Positions 1 through 10,100 of a stretch of 64,000 nucleotides of DNA are shown here, one piece after another. The stretch spans positions 5,084,001 to 5,148,000 of the forward strand of contig NZ_CP151726.1 of the NCBI RefSeq assembly GCF_038443385.1, in the 5' to 3' direction. The notes under the pieces are model-generated. The model was given only the letters and a program-made list of their open reading frames with translations, ran no database searches and had not been told where the DNA came from. Positions within the stretch are counted from its first letter, which is position 1. The number at the start of each line of letters is the position of its first letter. Source of the stretch: Stieleria varia (GTDB taxonomy: Bacteria; Planctomycetota; Planctomycetia; Pirellulales; Pirellulaceae). Position numbers and translations under genes: made by a program.

Positions 1-60
1 TGATCAATCTTGCTGGTACCCTGCTGGTCGGTTAATGCCCCCGAATCGAAGGATAGATTC

Positions 61-354
61 ATGGCCAAACGACGCAGAGTCATCGGCGCGAAAGAAAAAG
101 CAAAAGTAGCCCTTGCGGCTGTCAAAGAGCAGAAGACGGCTCGTGAGCTGTCCACTCACTTCAAGGTGCACATCACTCAGGTTGGTGCCTGGAAAAAAAA
201 GCTCATCGAGGCAGCTCCAGAAATCTTTGAGCGTGACTACAAAGGCTCTCGAGAGCAGGAATTCAAGCAGCGAGAATCCGAACTCTACGAGGAGATCGGA
301 CGACTCAAAATGGAGCTTGAGTGGGTCAAAAAAAAAGCTGCAACATTCGACTGA
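61..354 (+). CDS. IS3-family transposase OrfA (HTH)
   Basis: This 97-aa protein (MAKRRRVIGAKEKAKVALAA...) has the basic helix-turn-helix of IS3/IS150-type OrfA, followed by a leucine-rich coiled-coil tail (EEIGRLKMELEWVKKK) that normally dimerises. It would bind the element's terminal inverted repeats. The ATG at 61 fits the family better than an ATG at 10, which adds a non-homologous leader. The frame ends just after a run of nine A residues (328-336), where the OrfB frame takes over. The assignment rests on the domain pattern and on the adjacent DDE OrfB. Confidence 0.9.
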   Translation: MAKRRRVIGAKEKAKVALAAVKEQKTARELSTHFKVHITQVGAWKKKLIEAAPEIFERDYKGSREQEFKQRESELYEEIGRLKMELEWVKKKAATFD

Positions 355-1183
355 AGCACTGAGATCGCTTGTCGAACCAGGTCATGCCTCATTGAGCATC
401 CGTCGCCAGTGCGAGCTGCTTGGACTCCCACGTTCAACCTACTACATGGAGCCAGCTAGCGAGTCACCGACCAACCTGAAGCTGATGAGGCTGATCGATC
501 AACAACACTTGGAACATCCGCACATGGGACGTCAAAGCATGACCCAATGGCTTCAACTGCAAGGACACCAGGTCAACATCAAAAGAGTACGTCGATTGAT
601 GGACCTTATGGATTTAGTCGCTATTTACCCGCGTCCGAGGACCACGCTGCGTAACCCGGAGCATTCGGTATACCCGTATTTGCTGCGTGGCGTGAAGATC
701 GAACGCGTCAATCAAGTCTGGAGCACTGACATCACTTACATTCCCATGGAGCAAGGATTCATGTATCTCACCGCGGTTATCGACTGGCGAAGCCGGCATG
801 TACTTTCGTGGCGTCTGTCCAACACCCTGGAGAGTTCATTCTGCATTGACGCGTTAGAAGATGCCTTGGTGGCATCGGGCAATCAACCAGAGATCTTCAA
901 CACCGATCAGGGCGTTCAATTCACAAGCCATCGCTTCCTGGAGGTGCTTCAAACGCGAGACATTTTGGTGAGCATGGACGGTAAGGGACGCGCGATTGAC
1001 AACGTTTTCATTGAACGCTTTTGGAGGAGTTTGAAATACGAAGACATCTATCTCAAGGCCTACGAATCAATAGCCGATTTATACAAAGGGCTTGAGCGAT
1101 ACATCGAGTTTTACTCGACCCAGCGGCCACACCAATCGCTCGGCGGAAAGACACCGCAAAGCGTTTACGAGCAGGCCGCCTAA
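329..1183 (+). CDS. IS3-family transposase OrfB (DDE integrase), expressed by slippage from OrfA
   Basis: This is the catalytic rve-type DDE domain of IS3. The triad is visible: D in VWSTDITYIP, D in FNTDQGVQF and E in NVFIERFWRSLKYE. The C-terminus YSTQRPHQSLGGKTP is typical. The frame is open from position 113, but homology begins only after the A9 run at 328-336. OrfB lies in the +1 frame relative to OrfA, not the usual -1 frame, so fusion would need loss of one A (for example transcriptional slippage on A9). Internal starts such as CTG 359 or TTG 392 are alternatives. The element appears complete; weak inverted ends (about 20-30 and 1227-1240) are not certain. Confidence 0.88.
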   Translation, partial: KKKLQHSTEALRSLVEPGHASLSIRRQCELLGLPRSTYYMEPASESPTNLKLMRLIDQQHLEHPHMGRQSMTQWLQLQGHQVNIKRVRRLMDLMDLVAIYPRPRTTLRNPEHSVYPYLLRGVKIERVNQVWSTDITYIPMEQGFMYLTAVIDWRSRHVLSWRLSNTLESSFCIDALEDALVASGNQPEIFNTDQGVQFTSHRFLEVLQTRDILVSMDGKGRAIDNVFIERFWRSLKYEDIYLKAYESIADLYKGLERYIEFYSTQRPHQSLGGKTPQSVYEQAA

Positions 1184-1273
1184 GCAAGCCAAGACGTTCT
1201 CAACCACTCCACTCACACCACGGTTTTGCCCGACCAGGGCGACCTACCGGCAGCATCTTAAATCGCGCCGCTG

Positions 1274-1480
1274 GTGGTACAGGAATTGGGGACTAGCTCA
1301 GACAACGCTTTCATGGAATCCTGTTTCGGAACACTCAAGACGGAAATGAGCATGACCGAATACAAGAGTATGGCAGTCGCAAGACACGAGTTGATCGAGT
1401 ACATCGAGTACTACAACACTCAGCGACGCCACTCATCTCTCGGCTACCTAACGCCGACAGAGTTCGAAGCCGCCGCCTGA
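1274..1480 (+). pseudogene. C-terminal remnant of a second IS3-family OrfB
   Basis: Sixty-eight residues are left. They contain the last part of an IS3 DDE domain (SSDNAFMESCFGTLKTEM with the catalytic E, then YYNTQRRHSSLGYLTP). The sequence differs from the OrfB just upstream, so this is a different IS3 element, truncated on its left, probably by insertion of the first one. The DDE aspartates are missing, so it cannot be active. Confidence 0.85.
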
Positions 1481-1608
1481 GCGGCGCAAGCTTCCTGGTG
1501 GCCCCCAAAAACAGCACCACCTCACTCATCTAAGAATTGTTGCAGGTTCGGTTTTTTGTACGCTTGAGGAATTTTGAATCAGCTCAGTATCTGCAGTGCA
1601 GAGATTGG

Positions 1609-2511
1609 TTATCGCTTGCGATGCGATCTAAGAACGAAGGCAACTTCTTCGTGTCCGTTCGATTCAGCTACGTCCAAGGCCGTTTCCTTCATGTGCGATT
1701 CGACAATCCGAGGCTCTGCTCCACACGCAAGTAGAGCTTTGACCGCTTCGACGTGCCCATTTCTAGCCGCGTAGTGCAGAGGCGTGTAATCAATGAAGTA
1801 GCCACCCGGATGCCTGGATTCACGAGAATTGGAATCGACCCCGTGGTTGCAGAGAACATGAATCACATCATGGTGCCCGTAAGCTGCGGCGTAGAAAATG
1901 GGAGTTCGACTGTCAACCCAACACTCATGTGGCGACGCGCCATGCTCAAGGAGACAAGAGACAATTTCGGCATTTCCGTTACTTGCAGCGACATGCATCG
2001 GTGTGTTGAAAAAGTACCACCCCAGCTCTTCATCGAAATGGCGTCCGCTGGATGCGACCGAATGGTCGACGTTTAGAGAAAGAAGCTTTTCGACGATCGT
2101 GACATTGCCGCCAACAGCGGCTGAATGCAATGCAGTCCAATCCTGCTCGCCGCGGATCTGTGGGTCAGCGCCAGCCGATAAGAGTATCGCAACTGCCAGT
2201 AGATGATTGTATCGAGCTGCCAGCATCAGCGCCGTGTGACCGGGCTGAAAAACAATCTCACCTTCGTCGTCGACACGCTTACCCGACCGATTATTGACAT
2301 CGGCTCCAGCCACCAACAGCATTTGCATCACACCAACGTGGCCTTTATTTGCAGCACAGTGAAGTGCGCTGTATTCATCGTGTGTATTGTCACGCGCGTC
2401 AATCTCATCACAGCAGTCAAGCAACCACTGAAAAACGAAATCTTCGTTTCCATCTTTTGCCGCTGCAATCAATGCCAAGAGGCGTTCACTGGTTTCTGGA
2501 TCTTTACTCAT
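1609..2511 (-). CDS. Ankyrin-repeat protein at the 3' end of the BREX operon
   Basis: This 300-aa protein is built almost entirely of ankyrin repeats. About seven 33-residue units with TALHxAAxxGH...LL..GADxN signatures run from residue 40 to the end, for example SALHCAANKGHVGVMQMLL and TPLHYAARNGHVEAVKALL. There is no signal peptide or membrane segment, so it should be a cytoplasmic protein-binding scaffold. It starts 34 bp after the brxL stop on the same strand with no visible terminator, so co-transcription with BREX is likely. Ankyrin proteins are not core BREX components. It could be an accessory subunit, an anti-host-toxicity factor, or an unrelated neighbour. Confidence 0.9.
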   Translation of the reverse strand: MSKDPETSERLLALIAAAKDGNEDFVFQWLLDCCDEIDARDNTHDEYSALHCAANKGHVGVMQMLLVAGADVNNRSGKRVDDEGEIVFQPGHTALMLAARYNHLLAVAILLSAGADPQIRGEQDWTALHSAAVGGNVTIVEKLLSLNVDHSVASSGRHFDEELGWYFFNTPMHVAASNGNAEIVSCLLEHGASPHECWVDSRTPIFYAAAYGHHDVIHVLCNHGVDSNSRESRHPGGYFIDYTPLHYAARNGHVEAVKALLACGAEPRIVESHMKETALDVAESNGHEEVAFVLRSHRKR

Positions 2512-2545
2512 GGCCTCGCTGTAGTACCTTTCGTTTTCCCGGAAG

Positions 2546-4609
2546 CTAATCCAACAAACACTTGAAGAAGGCGTCCTGCGCGTCCTTGTAAAATTCGATG
2601 CTGATCTTCGTCCAAAGCTCGTCGGGCAGATCGTTGAGTTGCCGGCGGGCGGCGACGGGCATCAGGAGTGTGGTGGCTTGCTTCTCGATGGCGACTTCGG
2701 CGATGGCGACCGGGTTGGGAATCATCTCTACAGATCCGCCGAGGTTCAGCGAACCGACGATGATCATGCCGCCTTTTGTGCTTCGTTCGAGCAAAGAACT
2801 GGCCAATGCGATCAGAGTAGGCAAGCCGATACCGACACCGCTGTGGTCGTTGTCCATTGCACGCATCTGGATGGAGAACTCGTGGGCTCTTGGATCGCGA
2901 TCGCCTACGAGTTGCTTGCTCTGGGTGTAGAGATTCTGTTCGCCGATCTTCACGCTTTCGCGAAAAGATGGGGGCGTCGGAGTGTTCAAGATTCGAACGC
3001 CGCTACCGGGACCGGAGGTGACTTCCAATCGATAGAGCCCGGGGCCCGCTTCGCCCGAACCGGGGCTGATTGCCCAGACTTGGCCCGGTGGTAGCGGGTC
3101 GCCGTCTATCGCGGCGTCACTATGCAGTTCGGGTGTCGCGACGAACTGTTCGACCCCGTCGACACCCATCGTGAAGCTGAAGTGCGTGTTGCGGAACTCG
3201 CTCTTGAGACACTTCTTCTGTTGTTCTTTCACGCGTCGGCGCGATTCCAGCGCCAAGCGGACCAGCAACTCCAGGTCTTCGTCTGAGACTTCCATGTCAG
3301 GATCGGGGAACACCAGCTTCAACAAACCGCTAATCGTTTTGTTGACCGCCTCGATGTCCCGGCCGCTCAGAGCGCCGCCAAAGAATACCCGATTCTGCAA
3401 TGTCGAGACGCGGCTTAGCATTCGCAAGTTCGTCCAGCATTCGCTCAGGAAATCGCTGACAAGGCCAAAGTGGTTGGTGAGGTGCTCATTCGGATTCAGT
3501 TTCGGGAAATCCCAACCGGGAGCGAATGCATGAATACGGTCGTGGAAGGCGGTGTCGTCACGCATTTCTGGTGGTAGAGGGCTTAGCAAGTGGCCGATGC
3601 GTTGTTGCTGCTCAACATCGACATCGAAGTTGCCGACCATGACAATGCCACCCTCGGCACGGATACTCTCTTTGCCGCGACTGAACTCTCCCGATGCCAT
3701 GTAGCCCTTCATGATGTTGACGCCGTCCTTTTGGTCGAAGGAGACGCCCGATACTTCATCGAAGCAAACCACGTCGTACTGACAAACCAAACCGCGTTGT
3801 CCGCTGGCGTTGTTGACGAACATCTTTGCGACGGTCGCCTTGCCGCCGGAGATCAAATGGGAGTACGGCGAAATCTGCTGGAAAAGGTGGCTCTTGCCGG
3901 TGCCGCGCGGTCCTAGTTCGACCAAGTTGTAATTACGTTCGACAAACGGCACCATTCGCAGCAGGACGACATACTTCGCCCGATCCGATAGCACGGTCGG
4001 TTCCAAGCCGATTGAACGAACCATGAAGTCGATCCATTGCTGTGTTGAATACTCGGCTCGTCCACGTTTCAGTACATCCAAGATGTCTGACTTCGACATT
4101 TGAATGGGACGCAGCGACGCGATTCTGAACGGTCTCCCGTTTTTCTCCTGGGCGACAACTGCGTCATACTCCAGCGTGATTTCAGCGTAGAAACCGTCCG
4201 TCAACATTCGCTCGTGATCGTCGACCAGTTTGTCGTCGATCAACGCGTCCTTAATTGCCAAGCTAGGAATTTCTGCGTAGTAGCAATCCGACTTCGTGTC
4301 GAGCTTCGCCTTCACCACGTCGATTAGCTTCACTGAGCCTTTGTCGCGAGCTTGCTTAATGAAGACCTCCTCTTGGCCGGTCTTCACCGTTCGGTTCTGC
4401 AATTGCTTTTCGACAATCTGCAGTCCCTCAGCAATTTCCTCTTCGTCCACCGTCGCGCAATAGCGACCGAGCAAGAACTCGACCACATAAGTTGGTACGG
4501 GGTATTGGCGGGCGTACTTCCGGACGAGGTCCTTGCGAACCAAGTACCCGTCAAACACGGACGCGGACATTTGATCCAGTCCGTCCATTTGCATTGTTGT
4601 TGCGTTCAT
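2546..4609 (-). CDS. brxL: BREX AAA+ protein with Lon-like C-terminus, BrxL
   Basis: This 687-aa protein is the last core gene of a type I BREX operon. Walker A is GPRGTGKSH at residues 233-241 and Walker B is VVCFDEVSG (D284, E285). The C-terminal 150 residues are Lon-protease-like. A Ser sits at the place of the Lon nucleophile (NDHSGVG, S590, where Lon has GPSAG). The Lys of the Lon dyad appears replaced by Val (about residue 634 in MIPNPVAIAEVA, where Lon has GGLKEK). Proteolysis is therefore doubtful; the family is known as a DNA-binding AAA+ phage-restriction factor. Its start is 14 bp downstream of the pglZ stop. Confidence 0.95.
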   Translation of the reverse strand: MNATTMQMDGLDQMSASVFDGYLVRKDLVRKYARQYPVPTYVVEFLLGRYCATVDEEEIAEGLQIVEKQLQNRTVKTGQEEVFIKQARDKGSVKLIDVVKAKLDTKSDCYYAEIPSLAIKDALIDDKLVDDHERMLTDGFYAEITLEYDAVVAQEKNGRPFRIASLRPIQMSKSDILDVLKRGRAEYSTQQWIDFMVRSIGLEPTVLSDRAKYVVLLRMVPFVERNYNLVELGPRGTGKSHLFQQISPYSHLISGGKATVAKMFVNNASGQRGLVCQYDVVCFDEVSGVSFDQKDGVNIMKGYMASGEFSRGKESIRAEGGIVMVGNFDVDVEQQQRIGHLLSPLPPEMRDDTAFHDRIHAFAPGWDFPKLNPNEHLTNHFGLVSDFLSECWTNLRMLSRVSTLQNRVFFGGALSGRDIEAVNKTISGLLKLVFPDPDMEVSDEDLELLVRLALESRRRVKEQQKKCLKSEFRNTHFSFTMGVDGVEQFVATPELHSDAAIDGDPLPPGQVWAISPGSGEAGPGLYRLEVTSGPGSGVRILNTPTPPSFRESVKIGEQNLYTQSKQLVGDRDPRAHEFSIQMRAMDNDHSGVGIGLPTLIALASSLLERSTKGGMIIVGSLNLGGSVEMIPNPVAIAEVAIEKQATTLLMPVAARRQLNDLPDELWTKISIEFYKDAQDAFFKCLLD

Positions 4610-4623
4610 ACATTCATCCCTAT

Positions 4624-7113
4624 TTACTCGCCACCGATAGTGGTGTTTTGTTTTGCAATCGTTTGGCCGGCATCATTACACACGGTGACCGCGACGACCG
4701 ATTCCAACAGATCGTCGTCCTCCACAAACAGCGTGACTGTCTCGTTCCCGTCAAGCGGTTTGCCGCCATCTGCGACGGAAGTAGCCGGATCGTTCGGCTT
4801 GTTACGCAAGTCCACGCGTAAACCAGCCGATGCGGGCGACACCGAGATACGACAACGCAGTCCCTTCCAATCCACCTTCGTGATGGAAACGTCCTGATGC
4901 ACAGGCTGATTCTGTAGGGTTACGGACATGTCTGGAATCAAACATTCCTGCAAACTGATCCCGCCGTGCGCGTAGGCATGTCCCGCCGAAAAGCATCGCA
5001 CGCCGGGGCCGGTCGCGAACTCGGCCGACTGGTTCCAATGCCAAGTTGCCTTGGGCACATTTGGCTTCGACTCACCCTTGATCGTTGCGCACCGAGCCCA
5101 CTTCGCTTCGGTCAGATAATGCGGCAGATCTTCTTTCGGAAGGCCTCCCGGCATCAGCAACCAGCCGTGGTCGGTAATCACGCGGACCTCACGCCAACCG
5201 GCATCGAGCAGTTCCGCGATTCGTTCCGCAATCAATTCAACTTGCTCTGCCACGACCGATGCCAGCTTGGCCTGCATGCTGTGACCGCGTTTGTCGATCT
5301 CACCAAACTCGCACCAACCACGCGATTTAGCGGCAGCCGGATCGCCGACCTCACCCGCGCCGATGATCTGGTAGCCGTCTGCCTTCAACAAAGAGTGCAT
5401 ACGAGCGAACGTCAGCGACTTTTCTGGATCGTCGGCCAAAGAGGGGGCAAAGCTATCCGGCAGGCCCACACCGCGAACTTTGGCCGTTACCGGCGACACA
5501 GCGGGCTTGGCCGTTGCGGTCACCGATGGCAACGCAGACCACCGTCGCCGTGACGCGACCATCAAGCTGCGTTCGGACAGAGCCAGCGACAACCGCTGCG
5601 CCAGGTCGTAACGCAAACCGTCAGCAAACAGCAAGCAGCACCCGGCGTCCGCCGAAATAGATTCATAGGAAGAAACCGTTCCATGTGAGCCGTAGGCCGC
5701 ATTCTCAGGTCTGCCGCCGTAAACACCAGTCGCGCTGCGGCCCGCGGCAAGCGCCGTCGGTTCGGGAAGACGCTCCGATACACGATCGGTCAGTCGGGGC
5801 GGGTCACGCCATACTTCCTGCAATCGAGTTGCCGCCTGATCCAACCACGGCAAGTACAGCGCTCGCACCGCGGCGTGTACAGCCACTGCGTCGGCTGCCG
5901 TACGGACAGTCGCCATTGCCGCGAGAGCCGCATCATCGACCAAGTAACCGCCGTCCGCATACAGCTTCGCCAAGTCCTCGGGCGAATCGCCTCCGAGTGC
6001 CGTCTGCGTCCGCTCGGCCAGGTGCCCGAGGTGCTCCAAGGCTAGTGCAAGCGGGGCTTGGTCTAATCGAGCCCAAACCCATGATCTCCGAAAACCATGA
6101 GCCTGTTCCAACTTTGCGATCGCCTCACGAGCATGCGTTGCATCGACGCCATCCAACGCAGCCAGTGCAGTGCGAAGCGACGCTTCCTCCGTTTCATTTT
6201 CGTCCGGCCATGTTTCTTTCTCGTAAGCGATTCGGTTGGTCGGCTTGGCTCGGCGAAGCAGATTCGGAATACCGGCATAGGCCTTGGGTGATTCACAATA
6301 GCGTCCCCACAGCCCCTCCCAAACATTCGTTTCCTGCATGCCGAGTTTTTCGGCGGCCACCAGTTCGCCATCGGTATCCGGATCGAATCCATAATCCTCG
6401 CGGCAGCGATTACAGAAGGCATGCCACGTGCCGCCCTCGCTATCGACGCCGCCCATCTCTTCACGCACTACCGATGGGTCACTCATCCAACGCAACAGGT
6501 CACGCGGATGGTCACCGATCATCAGCTTGTCAAAATCTTCCGCCTCTAGTCGCCGTCCCGTTAAACGGGATACCGGCGTATCGGCCAAAACCGACAAGGA
6601 AGCCATCATCGAAAGCTTGGTGTGGCTGTCGCCAGCGACATCCAGCTCAAGTCCCGGCGCATCCTTGCTGACCAACATCGCCTCGACCGACCAATCGCGA
6701 CCGTTCTTCTGTGTCCACACCGCACCGCGATACAACAACTCGACCAACGGCTGCAGCTGCAGCGGACATTCAGTGCCGGCACGCAACGTTTGCCGGCTGA
6801 CCAAGGGCAGATAGACGATCGGCGTCAATCCCTCAAGAATCTCAACCTCAGGCAACTGCCGAGCAATCGCACATTTCAACCAGATCGCCGGGCCAGTTCG
6901 TTTATAGCGGTCGTATTCACCATGAACCAGCAATTGCGGCAATCTCGCACGCAGAGTTTCGACCAACGGCAACCATTCGCCTTTTGCATCTGTCCACAAG
7001 ATCGCAACCGGTGGAACCTCGCCGGCGGAGTGCTTGGCAGCGTCAACGAGAGACCGACACATTGATTCGAGCATCGTGTCACTCGCGAGCGATTTTGTTG
7101 AGACACCACTCAT
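4624..7113 (-). CDS. pglZ: BREX alkaline-phosphatase-superfamily protein PglZ (BrxZ)
   Basis: This 829-aa protein has the PglZ domain in its C-terminal half. The metal-site motifs are visible: LLFADGLRYD near residue 500, VITDHGWLLMPGG near 647 and GHAYAHGGISLQE near 712. The length is normal for type I BREX. PglZ is essential in BREX systems and resembles phosphodiesterases or phosphatases; its substrate is unsettled. The start codon overlaps the pglX stop by 4 bp (ATGA), indicating translational coupling. Confidence 0.95.
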   Translation of the reverse strand: MSGVSTKSLASDTMLESMCRSLVDAAKHSAGEVPPVAILWTDAKGEWLPLVETLRARLPQLLVHGEYDRYKRTGPAIWLKCAIARQLPEVEILEGLTPIVYLPLVSRQTLRAGTECPLQLQPLVELLYRGAVWTQKNGRDWSVEAMLVSKDAPGLELDVAGDSHTKLSMMASLSVLADTPVSRLTGRRLEAEDFDKLMIGDHPRDLLRWMSDPSVVREEMGGVDSEGGTWHAFCNRCREDYGFDPDTDGELVAAEKLGMQETNVWEGLWGRYCESPKAYAGIPNLLRRAKPTNRIAYEKETWPDENETEEASLRTALAALDGVDATHAREAIAKLEQAHGFRRSWVWARLDQAPLALALEHLGHLAERTQTALGGDSPEDLAKLYADGGYLVDDAALAAMATVRTAADAVAVHAAVRALYLPWLDQAATRLQEVWRDPPRLTDRVSERLPEPTALAAGRSATGVYGGRPENAAYGSHGTVSSYESISADAGCCLLFADGLRYDLAQRLSLALSERSLMVASRRRWSALPSVTATAKPAVSPVTAKVRGVGLPDSFAPSLADDPEKSLTFARMHSLLKADGYQIIGAGEVGDPAAAKSRGWCEFGEIDKRGHSMQAKLASVVAEQVELIAERIAELLDAGWREVRVITDHGWLLMPGGLPKEDLPHYLTEAKWARCATIKGESKPNVPKATWHWNQSAEFATGPGVRCFSAGHAYAHGGISLQECLIPDMSVTLQNQPVHQDVSITKVDWKGLRCRISVSPASAGLRVDLRNKPNDPATSVADGGKPLDGNETVTLFVEDDDLLESVVAVTVCNDAGQTIAKQNTTIGGE

Positions 7114-10100
7114 GACTCCGTCTCCTGCTTTGCTGCACGACGAGCTGCTTGTTTAAACTCGTTGGTGTAGTGGCAATCGCTCCAGCGGACGCCATCGAAT
7201 TTGACGTCTCCGGTGAAGTTAACCGTCTGCTCGTCCCAGCTCCAGAGCCAGGGGTATTCTTCGATGGGGTGCTGCGGCTCCTTGCCGCGGTCCTTGGTCC
7301 ATTTGATCTTTGGCTTCACTCGGAAGACGCCCGCATCTTTCGGGACGCCCGGCAGGTCCATTGCCATAAACGGTCGGATGTTGATACGGACTCCGTCGTT
7401 GATGTCTGGTTCAAAGCCGATCGGTTGCTCGTGGATCGGTTTCCAGCGAACGAAGAGATCGTATGGCGGTTCACCCGCCAAAATCGCTTCGAGACGTTTA
7501 AACAATTCTTCGGCAGCCAGTAAGCGAGCCTCTGCTGCCGGCAACTCACGTTTTACTTCGTCTTTTTGACGCGTGATCCAATCACCCAGATAGCTGTATG
7601 TCAAACTCTCCAGCACCTTGCGGCCGCCGGGACCAGCCAGCTTGTGGTAGTTCACCAATGCGTGGAAACCGTCTTGTTTACGACCATCGTAGATGTGCCA
7701 AACAAACGGACATTGATCGAAGGTTTCGCAGTGTTCTTTGAAGAACTTGTCGCGCAGCCAGTCATCGAGATTCTCATTCGTCACGACATCGCACGCCGAC
7801 AGCAACCGAGCGAGTCTATCGGCGGCTGCGTCTTCGCCGCGAACCGATGGAATGCAGACGATGCCGTCATCGTCGATGAACGAATCGAGTTCGCTGCAAC
7901 GAGCAACCAACGCCCGAGCACGCTCACTCAATCGCATTTCAGAGTCAAGTTCCGCCGGCCAGCGATAGCCTAGCAATCGAGCAACAGCAACTTGCATAGG
8001 TGAGGTTGATTCAGAAGGCCATCCGTGGAAGAGCCACTGCGTTGGATCGTCCGATTCAGGCTCAGGGAGCCCCGATGGAAATCTCGCATCCGCAGCTTGC
8101 GTCCAGCGATCAAGATCGAATGGAACCTGAACCATTGTTGCGTTTGCAACTTGGACTTTTTGATTTATCTTCCTGACATCACGATTGAACTCGTCGGAGG
8201 TACAGTACGTGTAAATTGCCGGCAATAGCTCCGGCCGCTTAGGCACCATAACTGTAGCACTATTGTCGTAGAACGATCCTACATACCTACCCGCGGGCAA
8301 AGTCCCCAACCATGCGATGGCAATGCCATCATTGCCCCAAGCTTTACGCCCGCGAATAGAGGCGAGCGGCGATTCATCAAGTGAGCCATCTGCAAAACGT
8401 CTTTTACAGATGAAATGCATTCCAGAAAAAGGGGTTCCCTTCTTAGGTGAACTGGCATGAAGGTCCCAACGGCTCAGGTAGTCCTGGACTTCCCAGAAAT
8501 TCAACCGATACTGTTTGATGTCGCCAAGCCCCGACCCTTGGTAAGCATCTGCGTATTTTGCTAACGCGGGAAATTTCGACTGTTCGTCCAGCACGATAGC
8601 TGCGTCGGGATTGTCTATTTGGCATGACTGCTGCACGCGCAATGTGGGTGACGATTCGGATGCGATCAACATTGACGCCTTGACATCAGGCTTCTTCGCT
8701 GCCGCTACGTCTACTCCAACAATTTGATGCTTTTCACTCGGCTCCATGTTGCAGATGCAAACAAGCTGCGAGTTAAAATCCCACATCGGGGTTTGAAACG
8801 CTTTAGGTCCTAGACGTGCGATAAAACGCCATTGCTTTGCCTTTAACAACTTTACTCGAAAGTCTGAATAGGTCGTCAAGAACAGCCAATTCTGGGGCGA
8901 TACATGTGCCATCGCACCGCCCTCTTGGAGAAACTCCAGGCTTCTTAGGCCGAAGGTTGTTGCAAGATCAACACCGCCTACGTCATAGAACTCTGAGACA
9001 TGGCTTCTTAAGGGCTTACATTGCTTTCTTCGCCCAAGGTAAGGAACATTGGTCAGAACGAGTGTGTATTCTTGAGCAAGCAGCTTAGACGCGGTCGCTA
9101 GACCCTTTGCCGCCAGCCCCAATTCATGCGATTCCGGTTCTGTATTTGGATCAGCCGCAACTGCCGTCTCCAGTAAGTCGTACAGGTATGCGGTCTGCTC
9201 ATCGCTTAGCAAAAAGGAATCGAGCGAACGCCGTGGATTTATCAAGCTACCCAGCGTGGCAGCCTTGCTGAACATGTCATAAAGCTGGCCCCAGAAAAAA
9301 CCGAGCCCTTCTTGAGCTTCAGCAGGGAGCGTTTGTCCTTCAAAACGATCGACTTCTGCTGTTGTTTCTTTTTTGAGCAACTTCATCCACTGCTCACGCG
9401 TGGCTCCGATCGATTGACCAACGTGTGCGATCGTCATCGACGGCAACCCGCGGTACCGATCCATCCTCCAAGCGGACATCGCGACGTTGAATACGGCAAT
9501 CTGAACACAGCGTTTGTCCAACTCCAGACCGAACAGATTGTCTTCCAGCACTGAATCAATCGCCGACGACAGATCGAGTGATTCTTCCCGCATCCGTAGC
9601 CGAACCAAGAGTTCAAACGCAGCGACCAAGAAATGTCCGCTCCCGCAGCAAGGATCAAGAAGTTTCAACTCCGCCGCAGTCCGGGGCCAGCCTTCAAACG
9701 CACCGCCCATCGGCCGCCAAGCTCCGTCGCTGTCCTCAGACCCGCCGTCGGCTCCTTGCGGATCACGAATGAATCGCAGGTACTCGAACTCGTATCCATC
9801 TGCCTCGGTCAGCGCAACGGCTCGGCGCAACTCATGTTCATCTTTAGCTGTGTTGGCTAGCTCTGGATTCTCCGCCAGCAACTTGCCCGCATGCCAAGCA
9901 CCCAGCGTGTTGTGCAGTAAGAACATCACCATGTAGTCTTCGGTGAAGAACTGAGTCACCGCCGGCAACGTTGCAGCGTTGATTTTCTCAACCGATTTTT
10001 TCGCTCGCTCGTTGGCGTCGTTCTGCCAATACTGATAAACCCAACCCAGACTATCGTCGGCGAGGAACACCTCACGCCCCAATCCATCCTTATCGCTCTC

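Noticed and set aside
1753-2206. Plus-strand ORFs opposite the ankyrin gene
   Set aside because: They are antisense shadows; the ankyrin frame is unambiguous.
5685-6671. Long plus-strand ORF inside pglZ
   Set aside because: Pro/Arg/His-rich shadow of the well-supported pglZ on the other strand.
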